Shown here piece by piece: positions 30,860-39,278 of a stretch of 64,000 bases of DNA. Each line of letters opens with the position of its first letter. The stretch's first letter is position 1. A model generated the notes under the pieces. It was not told the origin of the DNA, searched no databases, and saw only the letters and a list, made by a program, of their open reading frames with translations. This DNA is from Roseivivax sediminis (GTDB lineage: Bacteria; Pseudomonadota; Alphaproteobacteria; Rhodobacterales; Rhodobacteraceae): assembly GCF_900112685.1 (NCBI RefSeq), contig NZ_FOMS01000005.1, positions 62,001-126,000 of the forward strand, written 5' to 3'. The translations under genes and the position numbers were made by a program.

Positions 30860-30908
30860 TCGCGCGCCGGCCAGTGCCGGCGCCCCATAGACCGAAAGGT
30901 TGGACGAA

Positions 30909-31280
30909 ATGACCACCACCACCGACGCACAGACCCGCATCGCGGAGACCGTCAAGGCGAACGACGTCGTTCTCTACATGAAGGGTACCAAGACGATGCC
31001 GCAATGCGGCTTCTCCAGCCGCGTGGCGGGCGTCCTGAACTACATGGGCGTGGAATTCACCGACGTGAACGTGCTCGCCGACGAGGAAATTCGTCAGGGC
31101 ATCAAGGACTATTCCGACTGGCCGACGATCCCGCAGCTCTACGTGAAGGGCGAATTCGTCGGCGGCTGCGACATCATCACCGAGATGACGCTGTCGGGCG
31201 AGCTCGACCAGGTCTTCGACCAGAACGGCGTGGCTTACGACAAGGACGCCGCAGAGAAGATCCGCGAAGCCAACGGCTGA
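30909..31280 (+). CDS. grxD: Monothiol glutaredoxin, Grx4 type
   Basis: A 123-residue protein with the CGFS active site at about 33-36 ([11 protein letters not shown]), the glutathione-binding [19 protein letters not shown] stretch and the usual C-terminal helix. It carries and delivers [2Fe-2S] clusters rather than reducing disulfides. I use the ATG at 30909; a TTG three codons earlier is less likely. It lies just after bolA, its usual partner. Confidence 0.95.
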   Translation: MTTTTDAQTRIAETVKANDVVLYMKGTKTMPQCGFSSRVAGVLNYMGVEFTDVNVLADEEIRQGIKDYSDWPTIPQLYVKGEFVGGCDIITEMTLSGELDQVFDQNGVAYDKDAAEKIREANG

Positions 31281-31353
31281 CGGTAACAAAGCGTTCAGTT
31301 TTTGCCCCTAGGCTCTCGCCAATCGTCATGGCGGGGGTCTGGAGGGCGCAGCC

Positions 31354-33225
31354 GTGTTTACACCATCAATCGTCGGCGGCGGGCTTGTCGGCTACAGTTT
31401 TCTGGAACGCACCCGCGAGACGCAGCTCGACACCTTCGCGCGCTCGCCCCGTCTCGCGCGCGATATGCAGGCGTTCGAGTCCCGTATCGGCAGCGTCGAA
31501 ACGTCGGACGATCTTCTCGCCGACAGGGAACTTCTCCGCGTCGCCCTCGGCGCCTTCGGTCTGGGCGAGGACATCGACAACCGCGTGTTCCTGCAGAAGG
31601 TGCTGGACTCCGATATCGGCGATCCGACGTCGCTCGCCAACCGTCTGGCGGACAAGCGCTACCTCGCACTGGCCAAAGCGTTCAACTTCGGCGGCCAGGG
31701 CGGCGCGCGGCTGCCCGGAAGCAGTGCCGCCGAAGACGTCCGGGCCGCGCTGAAATCGGTGCCGAGCGCGGCGGCCCTCCTGGCCGACGACGCGCTCCTG
31801 GCCCGGACGTTGAAGGCCTTCGACCTCGAAGGCGACGCTTCGCGCAAGGTCTTCCTGCAAAAGGTACTGACGTCCGACCCGGACGACGCGAATTCCCTGG
31901 TGAACCGTCTGGGCGATCTGCGCTACGTCTCGCTGGCCCGCGCGTTCCAGGGCAAGCACAGCGCGATATCCGCAGACCTTGTCGCCCGCGTGAGCGACGA
32001 GGTGGCCAGCAAGCTGCAGGGCCTCGGCTCCGCCGACGATCTTCTATCCGACCGGGGGCTTCTGCGCAGCACCCTGCGGGTCTTCGGGCTGGAGGACCAG
32101 ATCGACAATCGCTTCGTGCTGCGCGACGTACTGAACAGCGATCTGGACGACCCGGCCTCCCTTGCCAACCGGATGGGCGATCCGGCCTGGCGCGATCTCG
32201 CCGCCGCCTTCGATTTCGAGGCCCGCGCCGCCGCCAGCGCCTCCGTCTACGGCTTCGCGGAGGCAGTCTCGGGCAAACTCGACACGCTGACAACCGCAGA
32301 GGCGCTGCTCTCGGACGAGGCGCTCCTGCAGTCCGTGTTCGACGTCTTCGGGCTACAGGACGTCGATCTGGACCTATTCGAGCAGGTCCTCGACAGCGAT
32401 CTGACGGACCCCGCTTCGGTGGCGAACCAGCAGGAGGATCCGCGCTACCGCGCCATCGCCGAGGCGTTCGGCTTCGCCGAGATCGCCGCCGGCACCCCGC
32501 GCGCGGAAGCGCAGGAGCGAATCGGGAACCTCATCACCGCGACGCAAAAGGCCACGCGGCAGGCGGCCGATGTCGACGGGCTCTTCAAGGACGCGCGACT
32601 GATGCTGGCGACCACCAACTTCTTCGGGCTGCCGCAGGGGGCCTCGGAGGCGCGGTTCGCGCAGATCGTGCTGCGTTCCTACGAAGGCGGGCAGAATGCG
32701 GGGATCGAATTCACCGACGATCCGCGCTACCGCGCGCTCTACGACGCGATGAATTTCCAGCCCGAACCTGCGGGCCGCACCTATCCTCCCGGCTTCGGCG
32801 AAGCGATCACGGAGGCCTATCTGGAACGCCAGTTCGAGATTTCGGTGGGCGAGATCGATCCCGAGCTGCGCATTGCGATGTCACTCGAACGCGAACTGGC
32901 GGATGTCGTCTCGCGCGTGTCCACCAACGACGCGCGCTGGTACGCGGTGATGGCGTCCAAGCCGCTGCGTGCGGCATTCGAGACCACTTTCGGCCTGCCG
33001 CAGAGCTTCGCCGCGCTCGACCTCGACCGGCAATTGGGGGATCTCAAGGAGCGCTCTGCACGCCAGTTCGGCACGTCCCGACTGGCGGACCTGGTCTCGT
33101 CCGACACGATCGACACGCTGCGCCAGCGCTACCTGACAGCCGTGTCAACAGCCGCCACCGACAACGCTGCCGCCGCCAATCCGGTGATGATGCTGCTGTC
33201 CGGCTCGGCCGGCCGGATCATCTGA
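31354..33225 (+). CDS. DUF1217-type protein built of about 88-residue repeats
   Basis: A 623-residue protein with no signal peptide and no membrane helix. It is made of at least four tandem units whose ends recur every 86-88 residues: LANRLADKRYLALAKAF (about 94-110), LVNRLGDLRYVSLARAF (about 182-198), LANRMGDPAWRDLAAAF (about 270-286) and VANQQEDPRYRAIAEAF (about 356-372). A fifth, divergent unit follows (FTDDPRYRALYDAMNF). Each unit also has an upstream FGLxxxxxxxxFxxxVLxSDxxDP block. This fits DUF1217, which in this order is often near flagellar genes; none are here. It is divided from grxD by 73 bases and probably has its own promoter. Confidence 0.8.
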   Translation: MFTPSIVGGGLVGYSFLERTRETQLDTFARSPRLARDMQAFESRIGSVETSDDLLADRELLRVALGAFGLGEDIDNRVFLQKVLDSDIGDPTSLANRLADKRYLALAKAFNFGGQGGARLPGSSAAEDVRAALKSVPSAAALLADDALLARTLKAFDLEGDASRKVFLQKVLTSDPDDANSLVNRLGDLRYVSLARAFQGKHSAISADLVARVSDEVASKLQGLGSADDLLSDRGLLRSTLRVFGLEDQIDNRFVLRDVLNSDLDDPASLANRMGDPAWRDLAAAFDFEARAAASASVYGFAEAVSGKLDTLTTAEALLSDEALLQSVFDVFGLQDVDLDLFEQVLDSDLTDPASVANQQEDPRYRAIAEAFGFAEIAAGTPRAEAQERIGNLITATQKATRQAADVDGLFKDARLMLATTNFFGLPQGASEARFAQIVLRSYEGGQNAGIEFTDDPRYRALYDAMNFQPEPAGRTYPPGFGEAITEAYLERQFEISVGEIDPELRIAMSLERELADVVSRVSTNDARWYAVMASKPLRAAFETTFGLPQSFAALDLDRQLGDLKERSARQFGTSRLADLVSSDTIDTLRQRYLTAVSTAATDNAAAANPVMMLLSGSAGRII

Positions 33226-33262
33226 GCGCGATCACAGCTCGGCCGTGGCGCGCCATCGGCGC

Positions 33263-33676
33263 TCAGCCCTCGCGCTCCACCGCCTTGTCCTCCACATCCG
33301 CGGCCAGCGCCTCGGCTCGCGCCGCAAGCTCGGCCAGCGTGTCGGTCACGCCCGCGGGCAGCACCGGCACCTCGATCCTTTCTGGCGGCGGCGGCGCGGG
33401 GGCCGGCGCGTCCTTCAGCGCCACGAGTTCGGCGTTCAGCGCGGCGACCTTCGCCTCCGCCGCCTCCGCACGTTCCTCCATGCCGGCGGTCTTGTCGGCA
33501 AGCATCAGCCCCGCCATCAGCAGCATCCGCGCTTCCGGCACGCGGCCCAGCTGGTCCACCAGCACCTGCGCCTCGGTGTGCAGCATCGCCGCCGCGGTGT
33601 GGAGGTACTCCTCCTCGCCCTCCTGGCAGGCGACGGTGAAGCTGCGCCCGCCGATGGAAATCTCGACCTCGGGCAT
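33263..33676 (-). CDS. zapA: Cell division protein ZapA
   Basis: A 137-residue protein. Residues about 1-75 hold the ZapA head (MPEVEISIGGRSFTVACQEG) and the start of the long dimerising helix, then comes a coiled-coil stretch (EERAEAAEAKVAALNAELVAL) and a Pro-rich linker. It is longer than the roughly 110-residue E. coli protein, as common in this order. ZapA bundles FtsZ filaments. Its start overlaps the stop of the upstream coiled-coil gene (TGATG). Confidence 0.9.
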   Translation of the reverse strand: MPEVEISIGGRSFTVACQEGEEEYLHTAAAMLHTEAQVLVDQLGRVPEARMLLMAGLMLADKTAGMEERAEAAEAKVAALNAELVALKDAPAPAPPPPERIEVPVLPAGVTDTLAELAARAEALAADVEDKAVEREG

Positions 33677-34179
33677 CACGCCTCCTCCTCCTTTTCGGCC
33701 GCATCCGCCAGAAGCGGTTGCAGCGTGGCGACAAGCGCGGCGCTCTCGGCCTTGTCGGTGGCCCGGGCGGCACGGAGCGCCTCCAGCTCCGCCCGCATCG
33801 CCTGATTCACCAGGTGAGGATCGCCTCCGCCTTCCGCCATCGCCGTCGTCGTCAATTCCTCGATGGTGGCCGACAGCACCTCGTTGGCCTGCCGCAGACG
33901 CCCCAGTTCCCCGTCGAGCTGCGCCAGCGCCTCGCGGCTCGCCGCGACCTGCTCGCGCAACTCGGAGACCTGCCGCTCCTGCTTGTCGCGGATGCCGTGC
34001 ACGCGTTCCTCCAGTTGGGCATTGGCGAGCCGTTCCTCCTCCAGCGCCTGCTGCAGCGCGGCGACCTCCTCGGGACCCGCGCCGGTGGCCTCCGCAGGGA
34101 GGCCGAGCCGGTCGACTCCCATCCGGATCCGGTCGAGCGCGGCCGTGATCCGGCTCTGGAGCTCGTCTATCTCGTTCAT
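33676..34179 (-). CDS. Coiled-coil protein upstream of zapA (ZauP-like candidate)
   Basis: A 167-residue protein that is almost entirely coiled coil: ALQQALEEERLANAQLEERV, then LREQVAASREALAQLDGELGR. There is no signal peptide. It is directly upstream of zapA with TGATG overlap, the place and type of ZauP of Caulobacter crescentus, which works with ZapA at the Z-ring. The assignment rests on position and coiled-coil content, not on sequence identity I can measure. It is divergent from tkt with a 192-base gap. Confidence 0.7.
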   Translation of the reverse strand: MNEIDELQSRITAALDRIRMGVDRLGLPAEATGAGPEEVAALQQALEEERLANAQLEERVHGIRDKQERQVSELREQVAASREALAQLDGELGRLRQANEVLSATIEELTTTAMAEGGGDPHLVNQAMRAELEALRAARATDKAESAALVATLQPLLADAAEKEEEA

Positions 34180-34371
34180 CGCTCTGCTGCCTCTCTGGTC
34201 TGGTTGCCCGCCGCACGAATCGTACCGCACCGGCGCGCTGCCGCCAATTGCCGACCAATGCAAGGGCCACGGTGCCGGGCTGTCAAGGCCTTGCGGGCCG
34301 TGCTTGATCTTCGCCCATGGCTTGATATGAGCGGAGCCGACGCCGTTTTCTCGTGAAAAGGACTGCCCGAG

Positions 34372-36387
34372 GTGGATATCGAGACGCTCCGCAGCCGCGA
34401 CCCCGACCACTGGATGACCGCCGCGGCCATCCGAACGCTGACGCTCGACGCCGTCGCCGCGGCGAAGTCGGGGCATTCGGGCATGCCGATGGGCATGGCC
34501 GACGTTGCCACCGTGCTGTGGTCGAAGCACCTGCGCTTCGACGCCGCGCACCCCAACTGGCCCGACCGCGATCGCTTCATCCTGTCGGCGGGCCACGGCT
34601 CCATGCTGCTCTACTCGTTGCTGTACCTCTCGGGCGATCCGGAGATCACGCTGGACGAGATCCGCAATTTCCGCCAGCTCGGCTCGCGCACCGCCGGTCA
34701 CCCCGAGAATTTCCTCGCCCAGGGGATCGAGACGACGACAGGCCCGCTCGGGCAGGGCCTCGCCATGTCCGTCGGCTTCGCCATCGCCGAGGAGAGCCTG
34801 CGCGCGCGCTTCGGCAAGAAGCTGATGGATCATCATACCTACGTCATCGCCGGCGACGGCTGCCTGATGGAGGGTGTGAGCCAGGAGGCGATCACCCTTG
34901 CGGGGCGTCAGCAGCTTGGCCGCCTGATCGCTTTCTGGGACAACAACAGCATCACCATCGACGGCGCCCTCGATATCGCCGACCGCACCGACCAGCCCAA
35001 GCGCTTCGAGGCCGCCGGCTGGCACGTGCAGGAAATCGACGGCCACGACCCGGCCGCCATCGACGCCGCCATCGAGGCGGCGAAGAAGGATCCGCGCCCG
35101 TCGATGATCGCCTGCGAGACGCACATCGCGCTTGGCCATGCGGCGCAGGACACGTCCAAGGGCCACGGCGCCCTGACCGACGGCCAGCAGCTCCTCGACG
35201 CCAAGGAGCTCTACGGCTGGAGCTACGGCCCCTTCGAGATCCCGCAAGAGATCAAAGAGACATGGGAAGCCTTCGGCCGCCGCGGCGCGGGGGAGCGCGA
35301 GGCCTGGGAAGAGCGGCTTGCCGCCGCTTCGGCTTCACGTCAGGCGGAGTTCCGCCGCAGCTTCGCCGGCGAAGCGCCGAAGAAGCTCTCGGCAACCATC
35401 AAGGCGCTGAAGAAGCAGACCTCCGAGACCGCGCCCAAGGTCGCCACGCGCAAAGCCTCCGAGAACGTACTCGAAGTGGTGAACCCGGTCATGCCCGAGA
35501 CGCTGGGCGGCTCGGCCGACCTGACGGGGTCGAACAACACCAAGACCGCCGATCTGGGCGTTTTCGACATCGAGGAGCGCAAGGGCCGCTACGTCTATTA
35601 CGGCATCCGCGAACACGGTATGGCCGCGGCGATGAACGGCATGGCGCTGCACGGCGGCATCCGCCCGTATGGCGGCACGTTCATGTGCTTCACCGACTAC
35701 GCCCGGCCCGCGATGCGCCTGGCCGCGCTCCAGCAGGTGCCGACCGTCTTCGTGATGACCCATGACAGCATCGGCCTCGGGGAGGACGGCCCGACGCACC
35801 AGCCGATCGAGCATCTGGCGATCAGCCGCGCGACGCCCAACACGCTGGTCTTCCGCCCGGCCGACACCGTGGAGACGGCCGAGGCCTGGGAAATCGCGCT
35901 GACCCAGACGAGCACGCCGTCGGTTCTGTCCTTGACGCGCCAGGGCCTGCCGACCGTGCGGACCGATCACAAGACCAAAAACCTCTCCGCACAGGGCGCC
36001 TATGTTCTTGCGGACGCAACCGGAAAGCGACAGGCGATCATCCTGGCCACCGGCTCCGAAGTCTCCGTCGCACTCGACGCGCGCGAGGCGCTCGAGGCCG
36101 AGGGGATCGGCACGCGCGTCGTCTCCATGCCCTGCTGGGAACTTTTCGCACAGCAGGACGAGGCTTATCGCAAGCGCGTTCTTCCCGCCGGGCCGGTGCG
36201 CGTTGGCGTGGAAGCCGCCTGCGGCATGGGCTGGGACCGCTGGCTCTGCGGCGAACGCGGCAAGGCGCAGAGAGCGGCTTTCGTCGGCATGGAGGGCTTC
36301 GGCGCCTCCGCGCCGGCCGAAGAGCTCTTCGGCCATTTCGGCATCACCGCCGAAGCGGTGGCCGAGCGCGTCAAATCGCTGCTCTGA
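34372..36387 (+). CDS. tkt: Transketolase
   Basis: A 671-residue thiamine-diphosphate enzyme of the pentose phosphate and Calvin-type pathways. The cofactor motif [13 protein letters not shown] lies at about 162-174, [15 protein letters not shown] near the start, and [17 protein letters not shown] in the second domain. The start codon is GTG at 34372 (protein [10 protein letters not shown]), with AAGGA upstream. It depends on the thiamine made with ThiC. A sulfotransferase-like gene follows after only 14 bases. Confidence 0.95.
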   Translation: MDIETLRSRDPDHWMTAAAIRTLTLDAVAAAKSGHSGMPMGMADVATVLWSKHLRFDAAHPNWPDRDRFILSAGHGSMLLYSLLYLSGDPEITLDEIRNFRQLGSRTAGHPENFLAQGIETTTGPLGQGLAMSVGFAIAEESLRARFGKKLMDHHTYVIAGDGCLMEGVSQEAITLAGRQQLGRLIAFWDNNSITIDGALDIADRTDQPKRFEAAGWHVQEIDGHDPAAIDAAIEAAKKDPRPSMIACETHIALGHAAQDTSKGHGALTDGQQLLDAKELYGWSYGPFEIPQEIKETWEAFGRRGAGEREAWEERLAAASASRQAEFRRSFAGEAPKKLSATIKALKKQTSETAPKVATRKASENVLEVVNPVMPETLGGSADLTGSNNTKTADLGVFDIEERKGRYVYYGIREHGMAAAMNGMALHGGIRPYGGTFMCFTDYARPAMRLAALQQVPTVFVMTHDSIGLGEDGPTHQPIEHLAISRATPNTLVFRPADTVETAEAWEIALTQTSTPSVLSLTRQGLPTVRTDHKTKNLSAQGAYVLADATGKRQAIILATGSEVSVALDAREALEAEGIGTRVVSMPCWELFAQQDEAYRKRVLPAGPVRVGVEAACGMGWDRWLCGERGKAQRAAFVGMEGFGASAPAEELFGHFGITAEAVAERVKSLL

Positions 36388-36401
36388 CCGGCGGATCTCG
36401 A

Positions 36402-37211
36402 ATGAGCTCCTTTCCGTCCCTTCCCGCGCGCCTGATTGCAGGCGCGCGGACGCTGCGACGCCGACTCGGCGGCGACCGCGGGCCGCGGTCTCATGTCCTG
36501 CACGACCCGCATGCCACCGGGACCGATGCCGAATTCGTCTTCAAGCGCGTCTCCCTGGTGGTGAACCCGAAACTCCTGGAAGAGACGCTCGGCTCGGAGA
36601 CGCTGATCTGCTGCGGCGCCGCGCGCGGCATGACCTCCGTCGCGGCCTACACGCTGTTCGAACAGGGGTACTTCCTCGGGGAGCGGCTCCAGCACCTGAA
36701 CTTCGAAGACGTGGACATGCGCGAAGCGATGCCGCCGCGTCAGTACATGTGGGGTCCGCTGTCGGGCCGTCCGGACTTCGCCAGACTGGTGGCGGAGCGG
36801 AACGCGACATACGAAAGATGGGGCTTCAAGATCCCGCATGCCGTCGATCATGTCGAAGAGCTGGTCCAGCTTCTGCGCAATCCGGTCGTGATGCTCTGTG
36901 TCCGCAATCCCGTTGGCACCGGCAAGTCCATGGTCCGGCGCTCGGAAACCGATACTGGCGGGATCGAACAGATCACCCATGCCGCCCTGCGCTGGGTGCC
37001 GGCGCTGCAATTCCTGATCCGCCAGAAGAATGTGCCGTCGATCATCTGCGACATGGACATCGTGCGTCGCCGCCCGATGGCCTTCGTGCGCGACCTGAGC
37101 GAGACGCTCGGTCTGGAGGGCGATCACGAAGCGATCGCGAAGACCTTGTCGAACGCTGGCTACAAGAAGACCGAACCCAAGCGGGGCATGACCTTCGTAG
37201 ACAACTCGTGA
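36402..37211 (+). CDS. Sulfotransferase-like protein, function unknown
   Basis: A 269-residue soluble protein. Three features suggest a sulfotransferase-like P-loop fold: CCGAARGMTSVA at about 70-81 in place of the GSGRSGTT phosphosulfate loop, VRNPVGTGKS at about 167-176 in place of the second binding RDP...S motif, and FVRDLSETLGLEGD at about 228-241, like the family's FLGL helix. The N-terminal 40 residues are basic. There are no membrane helices. It follows tkt at 14 bases and may share its transcript. If active it would sulfate a carbohydrate or lipid. The assignment is by pattern only, so an unrelated fold is possible. Confidence 0.45.
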   Translation: MSSFPSLPARLIAGARTLRRRLGGDRGPRSHVLHDPHATGTDAEFVFKRVSLVVNPKLLEETLGSETLICCGAARGMTSVAAYTLFEQGYFLGERLQHLNFEDVDMREAMPPRQYMWGPLSGRPDFARLVAERNATYERWGFKIPHAVDHVEELVQLLRNPVVMLCVRNPVGTGKSMVRRSETDTGGIEQITHAALRWVPALQFLIRQKNVPSIICDMDIVRRRPMAFVRDLSETLGLEGDHEAIAKTLSNAGYKKTEPKRGMTFVDNS

Positions 37212-37307
37212 GAGCGGCCAGGCGCGGAGTCTCTGACCGTGTTGTGATCGCCATCGACGCCACTGCGCCCTATCTCGTCTCGCGACCATTGGAAGGGAGA
37301 CGACACG

Positions 37308-38510
37308 ATGCGCCATCTCACCGCCCTAAGCGCCCCCCTCGCCCTCTGCCTCGCGGCCGGCCCCGTCGCCGCGCAGGAGTTCGAGCGCGGGCCGCGCAAC
37401 ACCGACCTTGAGCCCGCCTCCGAAGATCAGTTCCGCGCACCGCTCGAGACCACCGACATCACGCTCGACACCACGGTGATCGCGGGCGGGCTCGTCCACC
37501 CCTGGGGCATCGAGGTACTGCCCGGCGAACAGGGTTATCTCGTGACGGAACGCCCGGGCCGCCTCCGCACGGTGTCGCGGGACGGCATCGTGTCGGACCC
37601 GATTTCCGGCGTGCCCGAGGTGCTGAACCAGCGCCAGGGGGGGCTCCTTGACGTCGCGCTTGCCCCCGATTTCGAAGACAGCCGCCGGATCTACCTGAGC
37701 TATGCCAAACCCGTCGGCGACGGCCTCTCGGCCACTGCCGCCGCCTATGCCACGCTCAGCGAGGACATGACCGCGCTCGAGGACGTGACCGAGATCTTCG
37801 TGCAGGAGCCGGGCTCCACGGTGCCGATGCATTTCGGCAGCCGGGTGGATTTCGACGGTAACGGCCATGTCTACATCACGACGGGCGAGCATTCCTCGCC
37901 CGAGACCCGCGTCTTCGCGCAGGATCTCGACAAGACCTACGGCAAGACCATCCGCCTGACGCTCGACGGCGAGGTGCCGCAGGACAACCCCTTCGTCGGC
38001 GAGGAGGGCGCGGTACCGTCGATCTGGTCCTATGGCCACCGCAACCCGCAGGGCGCGATGGTGCAGGACGGCGATCTTTGGGTGATCGAGCATGGCCCCG
38101 CAGGAGGTGACGAACTCAACGCGGTGGAGCCGGGCCTCAACTATGGCTGGCCGGTGATCTCCTACGGGCAGAACTACAACGGCAGCGAGGTCGGCGAGGG
38201 TATCGCGCAGCAGGAGGGCATGGAGCAGCCGGTCTATTTCTGGGATCCGGTGATCGCGCCCGGCGGCATGACGATGTACGACGGTTCGGCCTTCAGCGAC
38301 TGGCAGGGCGATCTTTTCATCGGCTCGCTCAGCCCCGGCGGCATCGTCCGGCTGGAACTCGACGGCGGCACCGTCGTGGCGGAGGAGCGCCTGCAGATGG
38401 ACCTCGGCCGGGTGCGCGACGTAACGGTGGACGATGACGGCGGCCTCCTCGCGATCACCGATTTCGAGGATGGCGAGATCGTAAAAATCCTGCCTGCGAG
38501 CGGAAGCTGA
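37308..38510 (+). CDS. Periplasmic PQQ-dependent sugar dehydrogenase (aldose type)
   Basis: A 400-residue secreted beta-propeller. A signal peptide covers about 1-23 (ending PVAAQ). Then VHPWGIEVLPGEQGYLVTERPGR, GLLDVALAPDF, YGHRNPQGAMV and HGPAGGDELNAVEPGLNYGWP are the hallmarks of the soluble glucose/aldose dehydrogenase family (YliI/Asd). It would oxidise aldoses in the periplasm using PQQ. PQQ synthesis genes are not in the window. GGGAGACGAC precedes the ATG. Confidence 0.88.
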   Translation: MRHLTALSAPLALCLAAGPVAAQEFERGPRNTDLEPASEDQFRAPLETTDITLDTTVIAGGLVHPWGIEVLPGEQGYLVTERPGRLRTVSRDGIVSDPISGVPEVLNQRQGGLLDVALAPDFEDSRRIYLSYAKPVGDGLSATAAAYATLSEDMTALEDVTEIFVQEPGSTVPMHFGSRVDFDGNGHVYITTGEHSSPETRVFAQDLDKTYGKTIRLTLDGEVPQDNPFVGEEGAVPSIWSYGHRNPQGAMVQDGDLWVIEHGPAGGDELNAVEPGLNYGWPVISYGQNYNGSEVGEGIAQQEGMEQPVYFWDPVIAPGGMTMYDGSAFSDWQGDLFIGSLSPGGIVRLELDGGTVVAEERLQMDLGRVRDVTVDDDGGLLAITDFEDGEIVKILPASGS

Positions 38511-38535
38511 CCGGCACGTCGAAGGTTTGAGAATG

Positions 38536-38556
38536 GGGCGGGCCTGTGGCCTGCCC
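38536..38556 (+). terminator. Hairpin after the sugar dehydrogenase gene
   Basis: GGGCGGGCC and GGCCTGCCC form a 9-bp stem with one G-T wobble around TGT, starting 25 bases after the stop. It is followed by GGTTCTATT, a weak tail, so it is a probable but not strong terminator. Confidence 0.5.
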
Positions 38557-38647
38557 GGTTCTATTGCCGGCCCTTGATCGACCGACCCTCCAAAGAGCCA
38601 CCGAAGGTGCCGGGCGCGCGGCGGACCGGGGGCTGGCGCCACGACAT

Positions 38648-38680
38648 CTGAGGTCCGCTCTTTATCCCGGCCACATTCCT
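38648..38680 (+). repeat. 33-bp dispersed repeat, copy A
   Basis: CTGAGGTCCGCTCTTTATCC and the following CGGCCACATTCCT match the segment at 53778-53810 at 29 of 33 positions. Both copies lie in long gene-free gaps. It is distinct from the GATATTT and GAGTATTT repeats. Confidence 0.65.
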
Positions 38681-38818
38681 CCGCAATACGAACGCTGCAC
38701 AAGGGTGACATCGCGCCAGACCGGAGGGCCGGTCCGGCGCGCGCCCGGCACCTTCGGTGCTATTCGGGCGGGTTGGATCTCGCTGATCTGACGTAAGATG
38801 GCAGGCAGAGCGCGCCCC

Positions 38819-39277
38819 TCACGCCTCCGCCTTCTTCTCCCACCGTCCCGACTCCTCGGACCAGTATTGCGCCGCGCAGCCCGCGCCGGTCAGCGCCTTC
38901 CACTGGCCTCGCGCTTCCTGCACCGCCGCCGCGTCCGCTCCGTCGAAGAGGATGCACACACGCTCCAGCACCCGCACCTCGTCCGCCGCCACCTCGGCGC
39001 CGTCGATGGCCATGACGCAGCGCGCGCCGTTCGGCGCCTCGGCCCGGTCGGTCAGAAGCACCGGTTGCGCCGCGTCGTGCGGCCCGCCGGCAAGCCCGTG
39101 CGGCAGGAACCCGTCCTCGGGCCCGAGCCACAGCTTCTCGTCGAGCCATTCCAGCCGGTCGCGGCGCGTGCCGCGCACCGCCACCCGCCAGCCGGCGCCG
39201 AGCGCCTTGTCCAGAAGCACCGGCAGCGTGACTTCGAGCGGCCGGCGCGTCAGGTGATAGAAATAGGCCGCGCCCAT
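38819..39277 (-). CDS. holC: DNA polymerase III chi subunit
   Basis: A 152-residue protein of the HolC family: AYFYHLTRRPLEVTLPVLLD at the start, then LWLGPEDGFLPHGL and the Rossmann-like C-terminal part. HolC links the clamp loader to single-strand binding protein. It begins one base after the pepA stop, the same pepA-holC order as in E. coli, so both are expected to be co-transcribed. Confidence 0.92.
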   Translation of the reverse strand: MGAAYFYHLTRRPLEVTLPVLLDKALGAGWRVAVRGTRRDRLEWLDEKLWLGPEDGFLPHGLAGGPHDAAQPVLLTDRAEAPNGARCVMAIDGAEVAADEVRVLERVCILFDGADAAAVQEARGQWKALTGAGCAAQYWSEESGRWEKKAEA

Positions 39278-39278
39278 C

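Larger units (their letters stand above)
38511..38818. other. Convergent intergenic region, sugar dehydrogenase / holC
   Basis: 308 bases with no gene I can support. It contains a GC-rich hairpin close to the dehydrogenase stop, and a 33-bp dispersed repeat shared with the region at 53778. Short open frames in it are Arg/Pro-rich and look non-coding. Confidence 0.55.

Noticed and set aside
33263-34270. Single 335-residue protein covering zapA and its upstream neighbour
   Set aside because: The front half is an out-of-frame reading of the coiled-coil gene. ZapA starts at 33676 with the family start MPEVEISIGG.
33226-34371. 6S RNA near zapA
   Set aside because: 6S RNA often follows zapA, but only 37 bases lie beyond zapA here and I could not fold a 6S-like structure in the gap before tkt.
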